A program made the translations under genes and the position numbers. From contig NZ_BMTQ01000004.1 in NCBI RefSeq assembly GCF_014649755.1, positions 310,001 through 374,000 of the forward strand: a stretch of DNA of 64,000 nucleotides, written 5' to 3'. This DNA is from Streptomyces litmocidini (lineage in GTDB: Bacteria > Actinomycetota > Actinomycetes > Streptomycetales > Streptomycetaceae). The notes under the pieces were generated by a model that saw only the letters and a list, made by a program, of their open reading frames with translations, was not told the DNA's origin and made no database searches. Below, in pieces: positions 55,573 to 64,000 of the stretch (positions are counted from its first letter, which is position 1; each line of letters opens with the position of its first letter).

Positions 55573-55596
55573 TAAGAGGTCGAAGGGCTCGGGCAC

Positions 55597-56241
55597 ATGG
55601 CGATCTACACACTTCCGGAGCTGCCGTACGACTACGCGGCGCTGGAGCCGGTGATCAATCCGCAGATCATCGAGCTGCACCACGACAAGCACCACGCCGC
55701 GTACGTGAAGGGGGCGAACGACACCCTGGAGCAGCTGGAAGAGGCGCGCGAGAAGGACCAGTGGGGCGCGATCAACGGCCTGGAGAAGAACCTCGCGTTC
55801 CACCTCTCCGGGCACGTCCTCCACTCCATCTACTGGAACAACATGAACAGCCCGAAGGACGGGGGCGGCGGCGAGCCGCTCGCCGCCGACGGCGTCGGTG
55901 AGCTCGCGGACGCGATCACCGAGTCCTTCGGCTCCTTCGCCGCGTTCAAGACCCAGCTGACCAAGGCCTCCGCGACCACCCAGGGCTCCGGCTGGGGCGT
56001 CCTCGCGTACGAGCCGATCAGCGGCCGGCTCATCGTCGAGCAGGTCTACGACCACCAGGGCAACGTCGGCCAGGGCTCGGTCCCGATCCTGGTCTTCGAC
56101 GCCTGGGAGCACGCCTTCTACCTGCAGTACAAGAACCAGAAGGTCGACTTCATCGAGGCCATGTGGCAGGTCGTCAACTGGCAGGACGTGCACCGGCGCT
56201 ACCTGTCGGCCAAGGCCTCGGTGCCGCTGATCTCCTTCTGA
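55597..56241 (+). CDS. sodF: Iron (Fe/Mn-type) superoxide dismutase
   Basis: This 214-residue dismutase has the metal ligands His28 ([13 protein letters not shown]), His76 ([11 protein letters not shown]), Asp168 and His172 ([11 protein letters not shown]). It starts [18 protein letters not shown] at ATG 55597. Streptomyces carries SodF and a nickel enzyme, SodN; SodF is made when nickel is low. The Nur box directly upstream supports that control here. It is convergent with the Rv2466c-like gene, with a terminator between them. Confidence 0.98.
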   Translation: MAIYTLPELPYDYAALEPVINPQIIELHHDKHHAAYVKGANDTLEQLEEAREKDQWGAINGLEKNLAFHLSGHVLHSIYWNNMNSPKDGGGGEPLAADGVGELADAITESFGSFAAFKTQLTKASATTQGSGWGVLAYEPISGRLIVEQVYDHQGNVGQGSVPILVFDAWEHAFYLQYKNQKVDFIEAMWQVVNWQDVHRRYLSAKASVPLISF

Positions 56242-56296
56242 CCCCCGGCTCCTGCTCGTGATCGTCTTCTCAACCTTCACGGGGCAGGCGGAAGGA

Positions 56297-56335
56297 GGAC
56301 GGCCCCCGCGATGACGTGAATCGCGGGGGCCGTCC
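56297..56335. terminator. Terminator between sodF and the thioredoxin-fold gene
   Basis: A perfect 16-bp stem (56297-56312 with 56320-56335, GGACGGCCCCCGCGAT) with a seven-base loop lies between two convergent genes. Confidence 0.82.
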
Positions 56336-56352
56336 GCCGTGCGGGGGGGCGA

Positions 56353-56988
56353 CTACTCGAAGCTGGGCGCCGCCGTGCGGGTGCGCTTGATCTCGTAGAA
56401 GCCCGGCGTCGACGCCACGAGCAGCGTGCCGTCCCACAGCCGGGCCGCCGCCTCGCCGCGCGGGGTCGGGGTGACGACGGGGCCGAAGAAGGCGACCTCG
56501 TCGCCCGTCGGGCCCGGCACCGAGATGACCGGGGTGCCGACGTCCTGGCCGACCTTCTCGATGCCCTCCTCGTGGGAGGCGCGGAGCTCGGCGTCGTACG
56601 TGTCCTTGTCGGCGTAGTCCGCCAGGTCCTCGGGCAGGCCGACGTCCTTCAGGGCGCCGACGATCGCCTCGCGCGTCGGGCCCTCGTCGTTGTTGTGGAA
56701 GCGGGTGCCGAGCGCCGTGTAGAGCTTGCCGACGACCTCGTCGCCGTGCAGCTGCTGGGCGGCGACGACCACGCGGACCGGGCCCCAGGCCTGGGTCTCC
56801 AGCATCTCGCGGTACTCGACGGGGAGCTCGTCCAGCTTGTTCTCGTTGAGCACCGCCAGGCTCATGACCTTCCAGCGCACGTCGACCGGGCGCACCTGCT
56901 CCACCTCCAGCATCCACCGGGAGGTCATCCAGGCCCACGGGCACAGCGGGTCGAAGTAGAAGTCGGCGATGGTCCTGCTCTCGGACAT
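56353..56988 (-). CDS. DsbA-like protein of the Rv2466c (mycothiol-dependent nitroreductase) type, CPWA active site
   Basis: This 211-residue thioredoxin-fold protein has an inserted helical domain. The N-terminus reads ADFYFDPLCPWAWMTSRWML, matching the Rv2466c family, but the second cysteine of the usual CPWC is alanine (Cys16-Pro-Trp-Ala19). VGTPVISV carries the cis-proline. The ATG at 56988 has GAGGAG upstream. Family members act with mycothiol. With one cysteine this would be a monothiol form that needs mycothiol to resolve intermediates, which is inference. It is divergent from pepN. Confidence 0.9.
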   Translation of the reverse strand: MSESRTIADFYFDPLCPWAWMTSRWMLEVEQVRPVDVRWKVMSLAVLNENKLDELPVEYREMLETQAWGPVRVVVAAQQLHGDEVVGKLYTALGTRFHNNDEGPTREAIVGALKDVGLPEDLADYADKDTYDAELRASHEEGIEKVGQDVGTPVISVPGPTGDEVAFFGPVVTPTPRGEAAARLWDGTLLVASTPGFYEIKRTRTAAPSFE

Positions 56989-57147
56989 GTCACTCCTCGG
57001 TGAGGCCGTGGTGTAGGTGGTGCGCCGAAAGGAGCCAACGCCTTCGACGCCCGGCCGCATTCCCGCCACGTCGGATCGCCGTGTGCCGCGCGACAGTGGC
57101 ACATGGGAGGATCGGTGCTGTTTCGAACGCGCCACGAAGGAGTGACC

Positions 57148-59697
57148 GTGCCCGGTGAGAACCTGTCCCGTGACGAGGCCCACGAGCGGGCCTCGCTGCT
57201 GTCCGTCGACGGGTACGAGGTCGACCTCGACCTGCGGTCGGCGGTCGGCGAGTCCGACGAGCCGGTGCGCACCTTCCGTTCGCGGACGACGATCCGGTTC
57301 CGGCGCACCGGCGAGGGCACGAGCACGTTCGTCGACCTGATCGCCCCCTCGGTGAACGCGGTCACGCTCAACGGCCGCCCCCTCGACCCGGCCGTGGTCT
57401 TCGACGGCGCGCGGATCGCGCTCGACGGCCTCGCCGACGAGAACGTGCTCGTGGTGGACGCGCAGTGCGCCTACAGCCGCACCGGCGAGGGCATGCACCG
57501 CTTCGTCGACCCGGAGGACGGCGAGGTCTACCTCTACACGCAGTACGAGCCGGCCGACGCCCGCCGGGTGTACGCCAACTTCGAGCAGCCCGACCTCAAG
57601 GCGCCCTACCGCTTCGCGGTGACCGCTCCGGAGGGCTGGACGGTCTGGTCGAACGGCGCGGGTGAGCAGGACGCCGAGGGCGTCTGGCGGTTCGCGGAGA
57701 CGGCACCGATCTCCACGTACATCACGTGCGTCGTGGCGGGCCCCTACCACTACGTGACCGACAGCTACACGCGCGGCGAGCTGGAGATCCCGCTCGGCGC
57801 GATGTGCCGCAAGTCGCTCGCGAAGCACTTCGACGCGGACGACGTCTTCCTGATCACCAAGCAGGGCTTCGACTTCTTCCACGACAACTTCGACTACCCG
57901 TACCCCTTCGGGAAGTACGACCAGGCCTTCGTGCCCGAGTACAACCTCGGCGCGATGGAGAACCCGGGCCTGGTGACCTTCCGCGAGGAGTACGTCTACC
58001 GGGGCAAGGTCACCCAGGCCGCGTACGAGAGCCGGGCCAACGTCATCCTGCACGAGATGGCGCACATGTGGTTCGGCGACCTGGTCACCATGGTGTGGTG
58101 GGACGACCTGTGGCTGAAGGAGTCCTTCGCGGACTTCATGGGCTCGTTCGTGAACGCCGAGGCCACCCGCTTCACCAACAGCTGGGTGACCTTCGCCAAC
58201 AACCGGAAGTCCTGGGCCTACCGCGCCGACCAGCTGCCGTCCACGCACCCGATCACGGCCGACATCCGTGACCTGGAGGACGCCAAGCTCAACTTCGACG
58301 GCATCACGTACGCCAAGGGCGCCTCGGTGCTCAAGCAGCTCGTCGCGTACGCCGGGCGGGACGCGTTCCTGGAGGGCGCCCGCCGCTACTTCAAGCGCCA
58401 CGCCTACGGGAACACCCGCCTGGCCGACCTCCTCTCGATCCTGGAGGAGACCTCCGGACGGGACATGAGGACCTGGGCGAAGTCCTGGCTCCAGACCTCC
58501 GGCGTCAACAGCCTGACCCCGGCCGTCACCTACGACGCGGAGGGCCGGATCGCCGAGCTCGCCGTCGTCCAGGAGGGCGACGAGCTGCGTCCGCACCGCG
58601 CCGCCGTCGGCCTCTACCGGCTCTCCGGCGGGGAGCTCGTGCGGTACGCGCGGGCCGAGGCCGACATCACCGGCGCCCGGACCGTCGTCACCGAGCTGGC
58701 GGGCCGGGAGAAGCCCGACCTCGTGCTCGTCAACGACGACGACCTGACCTACTGCAAGATCCGCTTCGACGAGGGCTCGCTCGCGACCCTCCGGGCGCAC
58801 CTGGGCGACATCACCGACCCGCTGGCCCGCGCCCTGTGCTGGTCGGCGCTGTGGAACCTGACCCGCGACGGACTCATGGCCGCCCGGGACTTCGTCTCCG
58901 TCGCGCTCGCCTTCGCGGGCCGCGAGACCGACATCGGCGTCCTCCAGATGGTCCACGCCTGGACGAAGTCGGCCGTCACCCTCTACGCGGCGCCGGCGTG
59001 GCGCGAGGAGGGCGGCCGTCTGCTCGCCGAGGGCGGACTGCGCGAGCTGCGCCTGGCCGAGCCCGGCAGCGAGCACCAGCTGACCTGGGCGCGGTTCTTC
59101 GCGGCGACCGCCGCCGCCGAGACCGACTTCCAGCTCCTGGAGGGGCTGCTCGACGGCACGGCGAAGATCGACGGCCTCGACGTCGACCAGGAGCTGCGCT
59201 GGGCGCTGCTCTCCCCGCTGGCCGTCCACGGCCGCGCGGACGGGGCCCGGATCGACGAGGAGCTGGCCCGGGACGACACGGCCACGGGCAAGCGCCACCA
59301 GACCCGCCTCCTCGCCTCGCGGCCCTCGGCGGCGGTCAAGGCGCAGGCCTGGGCTCAGGTCGTCGAGTCGGACGCCCTGTCGAACGCGCTGGTCGAGGCG
59401 ACCATCGCGGGCTTCGTCCAGCCCTCGCAGCGCGAACTGATCGCGCCGTACGCGGAGAAGTACTTCGCGGCGATCGAGCGGCTGTGGCAGGAGCGGTCGA
59501 TCCAGATCGGCATCGACGTGGTCCGGGGCCTGTTCCCGGGGCTCCAGGACGACGAGGCGACGCTCGCCGCGACGGACGCCTGGCTGGCGGAGCACGAGGC
59601 GGCCCCGCCGGCGCTGCGCCGCCTCGTCCTGGAGGCGCGCGACGACCTGGCGCGGGCGCTGCGGGCGCAGGCGTGCGACGGGCGCGCGGTGGTCTAG
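57148..59697 (+). CDS. pepN: Aminopeptidase N (M1 family)
   Basis: This 849-residue zinc metallopeptidase has the exopeptidase motif GAMEN (268-272) and the zinc site HEMAH (302-306) with Glu at 325 in LKESF. The catalytic domain is followed by a helical ERAP1-like C-terminal domain (about 520-840). No signal peptide is visible, so it is cytoplasmic. The GTG at 57148 is preceded by AAGGAG five bases away; an earlier GTG exists without a ribosome site. Confidence 0.97.
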   Translation: MPGENLSRDEAHERASLLSVDGYEVDLDLRSAVGESDEPVRTFRSRTTIRFRRTGEGTSTFVDLIAPSVNAVTLNGRPLDPAVVFDGARIALDGLADENVLVVDAQCAYSRTGEGMHRFVDPEDGEVYLYTQYEPADARRVYANFEQPDLKAPYRFAVTAPEGWTVWSNGAGEQDAEGVWRFAETAPISTYITCVVAGPYHYVTDSYTRGELEIPLGAMCRKSLAKHFDADDVFLITKQGFDFFHDNFDYPYPFGKYDQAFVPEYNLGAMENPGLVTFREEYVYRGKVTQAAYESRANVILHEMAHMWFGDLVTMVWWDDLWLKESFADFMGSFVNAEATRFTNSWVTFANNRKSWAYRADQLPSTHPITADIRDLEDAKLNFDGITYAKGASVLKQLVAYAGRDAFLEGARRYFKRHAYGNTRLADLLSILEETSGRDMRTWAKSWLQTSGVNSLTPAVTYDAEGRIAELAVVQEGDELRPHRAAVGLYRLSGGELVRYARAEADITGARTVVTELAGREKPDLVLVNDDDLTYCKIRFDEGSLATLRAHLGDITDPLARALCWSALWNLTRDGLMAARDFVSVALAFAGRETDIGVLQMVHAWTKSAVTLYAAPAWREEGGRLLAEGGLRELRLAEPGSEHQLTWARFFAATAAAETDFQLLEGLLDGTAKIDGLDVDQELRWALLSPLAVHGRADGARIDEELARDDTATGKRHQTRLLASRPSAAVKAQAWAQVVESDALSNALVEATIAGFVQPSQRELIAPYAEKYFAAIERLWQERSIQIGIDVVRGLFPGLQDDEATLAATDAWLAEHEAAPPALRRLVLEARDDLARALRAQACDGRAVV

Positions 59698-59709
59698 GCC
59701 GTGACGCGG

Positions 59710-59742
59710 TGGGGATGGCGCCCGTGAGGGGGCGCCACCCCA
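59710..59742 (+). terminator. Terminator after pepN
   Basis: TGGGGATGGCGCCC (59710-59723) pairs with GGGCGCCACCCCA (59730-59742), with one bulged A. It starts 13 bases past the pepN stop. Confidence 0.7.
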
Positions 59743-59843
59743 TCGGCACTCGAACGTGCGTACTTTAGGGCGAGGTTGTCCCGGAATGTCGACGAGCGTG
59801 TAACAGGGGTTAGGGGAGCCTTCGGAAGCGGAAGACCCCCGGC

Positions 59844-60848
59844 ATGAACCACAACGCCCCCCTCACCCCCCGCCCCCTCCCCCTCTCCTCCCGCACCGGC
59901 CAGGCGCAACGCCTCGCTTCTGCCGACCAGTTGAGGGCCCAGGGCATCCCCGCCGCCGAGGTCGCCGCACGCTGCCGGCCCGGCGGCTGGCAGCAGCTGC
60001 TCCCCGGCGTCTTCCTGCTCCGGCCCGGGTCGCCCACCAGCGAGGACCGGCTGAAGGCCGCGCTGCTCTACGCCCGCAGGACCGGGGCCGTGCCCCCTCA
60101 GGGTCCCGACGCGATGATCACCGGACTCGCCGCGCTGTCCCTGCACCGCTTCTCCTCCGCTCCCCCGCTCACCGCCCTGGACCGGATCGACGTCCTGGTG
60201 CCGCGCACCCGGCGGCTGCGCTCGACCGGCTGGGTGCGGGTGGTGCGCGCCCCCGAGCCGCCGGAGCCGGTGGAGCTCACGGGCCTTCCCGTCGCCCCGG
60301 TCGCCCGCGCCGTCGCCGACGCGGTGTCGGGCCTCTCGGACGCGGAGGCGGTGCGCGGGCTGCTCACCGAGGCCGTCCGCGGCGGCCACTGCGAACCCGG
60401 TGCGGTGGTCCGGGAGTTGAGCCGGGCCCGGCTGCTCTCCCGGCCGCACGTGGTGGACGCGGTGGACTCGCTGCTCGCCGAGGGGCGCTCGCTGTCGGAG
60501 CGGCGGCTCTACGAGATGGTGCGGGAGTTCGCGCTGCCGGACCCGGTGTGGAACGTCGACCTGCGGCTGCCGGGCGGCCCCCACCTGGGCGGGGTGGACG
60601 CCTACTGGCCCGACCAGGCGGTCGCCGTGGAGCTGGACACCCGGGCGCCGCGGCAGGACGACGACGAGCTGTGGACCGAGTGCACCCGCAAGCGGGAGCA
60701 CCTGGAGCGGCTCGGCATCACGGTCGTCCACCTCACCCCGCGCAAGCTGCGCGAGGCCATGGACCAGCAGGCCACCGTGGTCCGTACGGCCCTGATGGCC
60801 GCGGCGGACCGGCGGCCCGCCGCGTACGTCGTCGTCCTGCCCCGGTGA
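59844..60848 (+). CDS. AbiEi-like N-terminal domain with a C-terminal VSR/DUF559-like nuclease fold
   Basis: This 334-residue protein has an N-terminal winged-helix-like segment (about 20-75, ASADQLRAQGIPAAEVAARC followed by GGWQQLLPGVFLL) of the type found in AbiEi antitoxins. Its C-terminal part, around 245-320 (GVDAYWPDQAVAVELDTRAP, then KREHLERLGITVVHLTPRKL), resembles very-short-patch-repair and DUF559 nucleases: acidic residues in the GVDAYWP and VELD strands, followed by a helix and strand. No AbiEii toxin partner is adjacent. Actinobacterial genomes have many such lone proteins of unknown role. ATG 59844, purine-rich upstream. Confidence 0.8.
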   Translation: MNHNAPLTPRPLPLSSRTGQAQRLASADQLRAQGIPAAEVAARCRPGGWQQLLPGVFLLRPGSPTSEDRLKAALLYARRTGAVPPQGPDAMITGLAALSLHRFSSAPPLTALDRIDVLVPRTRRLRSTGWVRVVRAPEPPEPVELTGLPVAPVARAVADAVSGLSDAEAVRGLLTEAVRGGHCEPGAVVRELSRARLLSRPHVVDAVDSLLAEGRSLSERRLYEMVREFALPDPVWNVDLRLPGGPHLGGVDAYWPDQAVAVELDTRAPRQDDDELWTECTRKREHLERLGITVVHLTPRKLREAMDQQATVVRTALMAAADRRPAAYVVVLPR

Positions 60849-60858
60849 GCGCTCCGGG

Positions 60859-62010
60859 CTACTTCTTCGGGGCGGTGCCGCAGAACTCGGCCTCGACGAC
60901 CTTCTGGGTGTCGCCCGTCCAGTCGGCGTTGAAGTTGCCGGCGAGGGAGTGCTCGCCGTCGCGGGTCACGTGGGCCAGGGAGGAGGAGCCGTGGATGCCG
61001 CCGCCGTGGCCCCAGACCTCCACCCCGCAGCTGAGCTTCTCCTTCATGAGCCCGAGGCCGTAGCCGACGTTCGGGAGCTCGGGGGAGATCGCGACCGTGG
61101 TGGTCATCTCCTTCAGGCCGTCCTTCGTGAGGAGCCGGCCCTTGAGCAGGGCGCTGTAGAAGGTCTGCAGGTCGCGGGAGTCGGAGATGATCTCGCCGGC
61201 CGCGCCCGCGATGCTCGGGTTGAGGTCGGAGACGTCGTGGACGGGGGCGTTCACGTCCCGGGAGAGCTTGGAGTACGCCGGGCTGCTGGGCTCCGGCATG
61301 GCCGAGCGGGTCCCGGGGACGGTGGTGGCGCGGAGCTTGAGGGGCTTGATGATCCTGTTCTCGACGGCCTTGCCGTAGGGGCGGCCGGTGACCTTCTCGA
61401 TCACCATGCCGGCGAGGACGAAGTTGGTGTTGGAGTAGTTCCAGCCGCTGCCGGGGGCGAAGTCCGGCTCGTGGGCCATCGCCACGGAGACGAGCTGCCG
61501 CGGGGTCCAGGTGTCGTAGCGGTGCTCCAGGAAGCCGGGGCCGAAGACCTTCTCCTGGAAGGCGGGGTCGCCGGTGTAGCTGTAGATGCCGCTGGTGTGG
61601 TTGAGGAGTTGACGGACGGTGATCTTCCGGCCGTCGTGGCCGTGGCCCCGGACGACGCCGGGCAGCCACTTCTCGACCGGGTCGTCGAGGTCGACGCGGC
61701 CCTCCGCCTGGAGCTGGAGGAGGACGGTGGCGGTGAACGTCTTGGTGATGGAGCCGACCCGGTAGCGGTCGCCGCCCTTGCGCTCACCGGCGGTGCCGGT
61801 CCAGCGGTCGTGTCCGTCGCGGGCCTGGGCGACGGCGCCGGGCACGCCGTCGGCGACGGCCGCGTCCAGGGCCTGCTGGGTGGCCGCGTGGCCCGGCTTC
61901 ACGGGCGCGGGCGCCTGCGCGGCGAGGGCGGGGGCGGCGAGGGCCGTGGCGGCGAGGCCCGCCACGAGGGTGGCGGCGACGACGGTACGGGCGGTGCGGG
62001 CGGCTGACAT
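60859..62010 (-). CDS. Secreted beta-lactamase-family serine hydrolase (D-Ala-D-Ala carboxypeptidase type)
   Basis: This 383-residue protein has a signal peptide (about 1-31, ending near ALAAPALAAQA). The class C beta-lactamase/DD-peptidase motifs are Ser87-Ile-Thr-Lys90, Tyr192-Ser-Asn194 and His335-Gly-Gly337. Two cysteines (328, 377) near the C-terminus could form an extracellular disulfide. The Streptomyces R61 DD-peptidase has the same overall plan. Likely a peptidoglycan carboxypeptidase or esterase. The ATG at 62010 has GGGGAG upstream. It is tail-to-tail with the AbiEi-like gene with only 10 bases between them. Confidence 0.93.
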   Translation of the reverse strand: MSAARTARTVVAATLVAGLAATALAAPALAAQAPAPVKPGHAATQQALDAAVADGVPGAVAQARDGHDRWTGTAGERKGGDRYRVGSITKTFTATVLLQLQAEGRVDLDDPVEKWLPGVVRGHGHDGRKITVRQLLNHTSGIYSYTGDPAFQEKVFGPGFLEHRYDTWTPRQLVSVAMAHEPDFAPGSGWNYSNTNFVLAGMVIEKVTGRPYGKAVENRIIKPLKLRATTVPGTRSAMPEPSSPAYSKLSRDVNAPVHDVSDLNPSIAGAAGEIISDSRDLQTFYSALLKGRLLTKDGLKEMTTTVAISPELPNVGYGLGLMKEKLSCGVEVWGHGGGIHGSSSLAHVTRDGEHSLAGNFNADWTGDTQKVVEAEFCGTAPKK

Positions 62011-62102
62011 GCGGGGCTCCCCTGATCGTTGCGGTGCGGTCGGGGGGAGGGACCCCGGGAGGTGGGCGGGGGTTGATCGCGTCTTCGGGGGTTGGGCGCC
62101 TT

Positions 62103-62570
62103 TCAGCCGTTCTCGTGCTCCGTGAGGTGCGAGCGCCCGAGGGGCGGCCGGTCGCGCCAGAGCTGGAGGCCGATGTCGACGAGTTCGACGCGGGTGAGGG
62201 AGGACACGGAGTCGAGCGGGTGCCAGGCGGCGAGGTCGGTGGAGCCGCCCTCCTCGTTCCGCAGGGCGCCGCCGGTGATCCGCGCCTCGTAGACGATCCG
62301 CAGGCCCTGCCAGGCGCCGGGGCCGCCGAGCCGGCGGAGCCAGGAGCGCCGGATGGAGTCGATGCCGAGGAGGGCGGTGGGCTCGGTCAGATAGCCCGTC
62401 TCCTCCTCGACCTCGCGGACGACGGTGTGGACGGGATCCTCGCCGTGGTCCATGCCGCCGCCCGGCAGGGTCCACCGCCTGGCACCGTCCTTCGCGACCC
62501 AGCGGGCGAGGAGCACCTCGTCGTCGCGGACGCACACGGCGTAGGCCGCCACCCTCAACTCCTGCTGCAT
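62103..62570 (-). CDS. Nudix hydrolase
   Basis: This 155-residue protein carries a full Nudix box: glycine, five residues, glutamate, seven residues, then REVEEETGY (in LPGGGMDHGED and the following helix). It hydrolyses a nucleoside diphosphate linked to another group; the substrate cannot be predicted. Start ATG 62570 has a weak ribosome site. It lies 9 bases downstream of the HPP-family gene and is probably co-transcribed with it. Confidence 0.93.
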   Translation of the reverse strand: MQQELRVAAYAVCVRDDEVLLARWVAKDGARRWTLPGGGMDHGEDPVHTVVREVEEETGYLTEPTALLGIDSIRRSWLRRLGGPGAWQGLRIVYEARITGGALRNEEGGSTDLAAWHPLDSVSSLTRVELVDIGLQLWRDRPPLGRSHLTEHENG

Positions 62571-62579
62571 GGAACGAGG

Positions 62580-63092
62580 TTAGAGCCAGTACGCGGGATA
62601 CGTCCGCCCCGTCGCACGGGCGGCCCCCAGCCCGACGGCGACCAGGAGGAGCGAGGCGAGGGCGAGAAGGCCGAGAAACGACCGGAAGGGCGGGGCCTGG
62701 AGGGCGACGATGACGGCCGTTGCCGCGGCGGGCGAGTGCGGGGTGCGGGCCGACATCATCACGCCGAGGGCGAGACCGCCCGCGACGGCCGCGCTCCAGG
62801 GTCCCGGCCCGGCGACGGCGAGGACCGCGAAGCCCGTGAGGGCCGAGAGCAGCTGGCCTCCGACGACCGAGCGCGGCTGGGAGAGCGGCAGGTCGGGGGC
62901 GCCGGCCACGAGGGCCATGCTGGCGGCGAGGGGCGGGATGAGGAGGGGCTGGTGGAGGAGGGTGCCGAGGGCCACCAGGAGGAGGAGGGCGGTCGTGCTG
63001 GCGGCGGTGGAGGCCAGCGCGAGCCCCGGGCGGGGGCGGGACGGGGCGGTGGGGCGGGACGGGGCGGTGGGGCGGGACGGGGCGGTGGTCAC
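62580..63092 (-). CDS. HPP-family membrane protein
   Basis: This 170-residue protein has four spans typical of the HPP family, with IPPLAASMALVAGAPDLPLSQPRSVVGGQ and HSPAAATAVIVALQ. The name-giving His-Pro-Pro is His-Ser-Pro here. HPP proteins in some organisms take part in nitrite transport; the function in Streptomyces is unknown. The N-terminus has three TAPSRP repeats coded by an 18-bp tandem repeat (about 63022-63088). GTG 63092 has GGAGG four to five bases upstream. Confidence 0.85.
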   Translation of the reverse strand: MTTAPSRPTAPSRPTAPSRPRPGLALASTAASTTALLLLVALGTLLHQPLLIPPLAASMALVAGAPDLPLSQPRSVVGGQLLSALTGFAVLAVAGPGPWSAAVAGGLALGVMMSARTPHSPAAATAVIVALQAPPFRSFLGLLALASLLLVAVGLGAARATGRTYPAYWL

Positions 63093-63268
63093 GGGGCCTC
63101 CAGGGTGCGGGGTCGGCGGGCGCGGGGGCCCTGGGCGCGGGGGCGCTGAGCACGGGGGTGGCCCTGGGCACGGGGGCGCGTTCGGCGGCTCGCCCGACCT
63201 CCCCGGCTCTCGGCTCCGCTCGATCAGGGACCCCCCCCGCCCCCGCGGAACGCGTGCCCGCAACCGGG

Positions 63269-64000
63269 TCAGGGGGTGGGCGGGTGGGACGGGGAGTACT
63301 CCGGGGGTGACCAGCGGAGGGGGCTGGCCGACGGGGTTTCGGTCGTGCGCTCCACGTGGAAGCGGGTGACGCGGCCCCCGGGGCCGTACTCGGTGTGCGC
63401 GACGCCGCTGAGCTGGAGGGTCAGGCCCGTCTCCCAGTCGAGGAAGAGCAGCCCCGCGCGGCCGTCCGACTCCAGGTTGCCCAGGGTCAGGAACATCGCG
63501 TTGCCCGGGTAGTCGCGCCAGCTGAGCTCCCGCGGCGCGTCGACCCGGACGAAGCCGGGGTTGCCGCCGCGGTGGCTGGTGTCGACGCCGTCGGGGGCGG
63601 CGGTGGAGACGAAGAAGGTGTCCGCGGCGCCGATCAGGCGCCTCTGGCCGGAGGTGAGCGCCTCGCCGTGCCGCGCGGCGCCCGTCTCGGGGCCCGCGGG
63701 CTCGGAGCCGTACCACTCCCGCTTCTGGAGGTACTTGGGGCAGTTGGAGAAGACCTGCTCGGCCTCGATCGTGAAGCCGCGTCCGCCGCGTCGGGCGGTG
63801 CCGTTGAGGCGCATGCGGCGGCGGGTGCGGGGGTCGAGGGCGAGGGTGCCCACGGGGGCGCCGTCGGGCGTGCCCCCGGGGAGGTCGGCCGCCACCGAGA
63901 CCGTGTGCGGGCCGACGGCCCGGGCGAAGCCGGGCGCGCCGGTGAGCAGGCTCGACCAGACGCGGCCCTCGTGGTCCGCCGCGCCGATCATCAGCATCGG
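63269..64000 (-). CDS. PNPOx-type split-barrel flavoprotein (5' end outside window)
   Basis: The frame runs from the right edge to a stop at 63269-63271, giving about 243 visible residues. It contains two segments of pyridoxamine-5'-phosphate-oxidase-like split-barrel type: an N-terminal one (LMIGAADHEGRVWSSLLTG) and a C-terminal one (FFVSTAAPDGVDTSHRGGNPG then FLTLGNLESDGRAGLLFLDW). NCPKYLQKREW is characteristic of this actinobacterial subgroup. It probably binds FMN or F420; the substrate is unknown. The start is missing because the gene extends past base 64000; ATG 63997 is likely internal. Confidence 0.88.
   Translation of the reverse strand, partial: PMLMIGAADHEGRVWSSLLTGAPGFARAVGPHTVSVAADLPGGTPDGAPVGTLALDPRTRRRMRLNGTARRGGRGFTIEAEQVFSNCPKYLQKREWYGSEPAGPETGAARHGEALTSGQRRLIGAADTFFVSTAAPDGVDTSHRGGNPGFVRVDAPRELSWRDYPGNAMFLTLGNLESDGRAGLLFLDWETGLTLQLSGVAHTEYGPGGRVTRFHVERTTETPSASPLRWSPPEYSPSHPPTP

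Noticed and set aside
63093..63268. Coding sequence in the repeat-rich gap before the PNPOx-type gene
   Set aside because: The stretch is made of imperfect GGGCGCGGGGGC-like repeats with no ribosome site or plausible protein.

Overview
The window looks like core chromosome of a Streptomyces species. Base composition is strongly GC-rich, with G or C at most third codon positions. Many genes start with GTG. The gene order matches what I remember of the S. coelicolor chromosome around proA/proB, obg-rpmA-rplU, RNase E, the mre cluster, folC-valS, clpX-clpP-tig and sodF-pepN. All names come from reading the proteins and from recalled family motifs. No database search was run.

Layout. (1) 1-5.4 kb: two small single-pass membrane proteins sharing an N-terminal motif, then proA, a 36-bp minisatellite, a small conserved protein and proB. 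(2) 5.5-15.9 kb: a cell-surface glycan region with a GtrA flippase and GtrB-type polyprenyl-phosphate glycosyltransferase, a large polytopic membrane protein, galE, a GT4 glycosyltransferase, a 928-residue fusion of a GT2 domain to a TagB/TagF-like glycerophosphotransferase domain, and another GT2 enzyme. (3) 16-26.2 kb: obg, rpmA (L27), rplU (L21), a 1273-residue RNase E/G with repetitive basic arms on both sides of its core, a DUF2344 protein, a protein built of 27-residue tandem repeats, and a radical SAM protein with a probable B12-binding domain. (4) 26.3-34.1 kb: a CYTH-CHAD protein followed, reading upstream, by rodA/sfr, pbp2, mreD, mreC and mreB, the elongation and spore-wall cluster. 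(5) 34.2-39.5 kb: ndk, a DUF4233 protein, folC, valS. (6) 39.6-45.1 kb: a PGQ-rich membrane protein, clpX, the clpP1-clpP2 operon with a ClgR-type operator, and tig. (7) 45.3-50 kb: tRNA-Pro(TGG), tRNA-Gly(TCC), a small membrane protein, a SpoIIE-type phosphatase, an Eis-like acetyltransferase, a Nei-type DNA glycosylase and rpiB. (8) 50-55.4 kb: three paralogous APC amino-acid permeases with bioY between the first two. (9) 55.5-64 kb: sodF behind a Nur box, a Rv2466c-like thioredoxin-fold protein, pepN, an AbiEi/VSR-like protein, a secreted beta-lactamase-fold serine hydrolase, a Nudix hydrolase, an HPP-family membrane protein and a truncated PNPOx-type flavoprotein.

Most genes lie on the minus strand and the region is mainly housekeeping. 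I saw no phage, integrase, insertion sequence or CRISPR array. Long perfect GC hairpins mark many gene ends and split the window into transcription units. The observations most worth following are the conserved radical SAM/DUF2344/RNase E neighbourhood with its 27-residue-repeat protein, the repeated basic motif and histone-H1-like tail of RNase E, the shared motif of the first two membrane proteins, and several unexplained palindromes, duplications and start codons.
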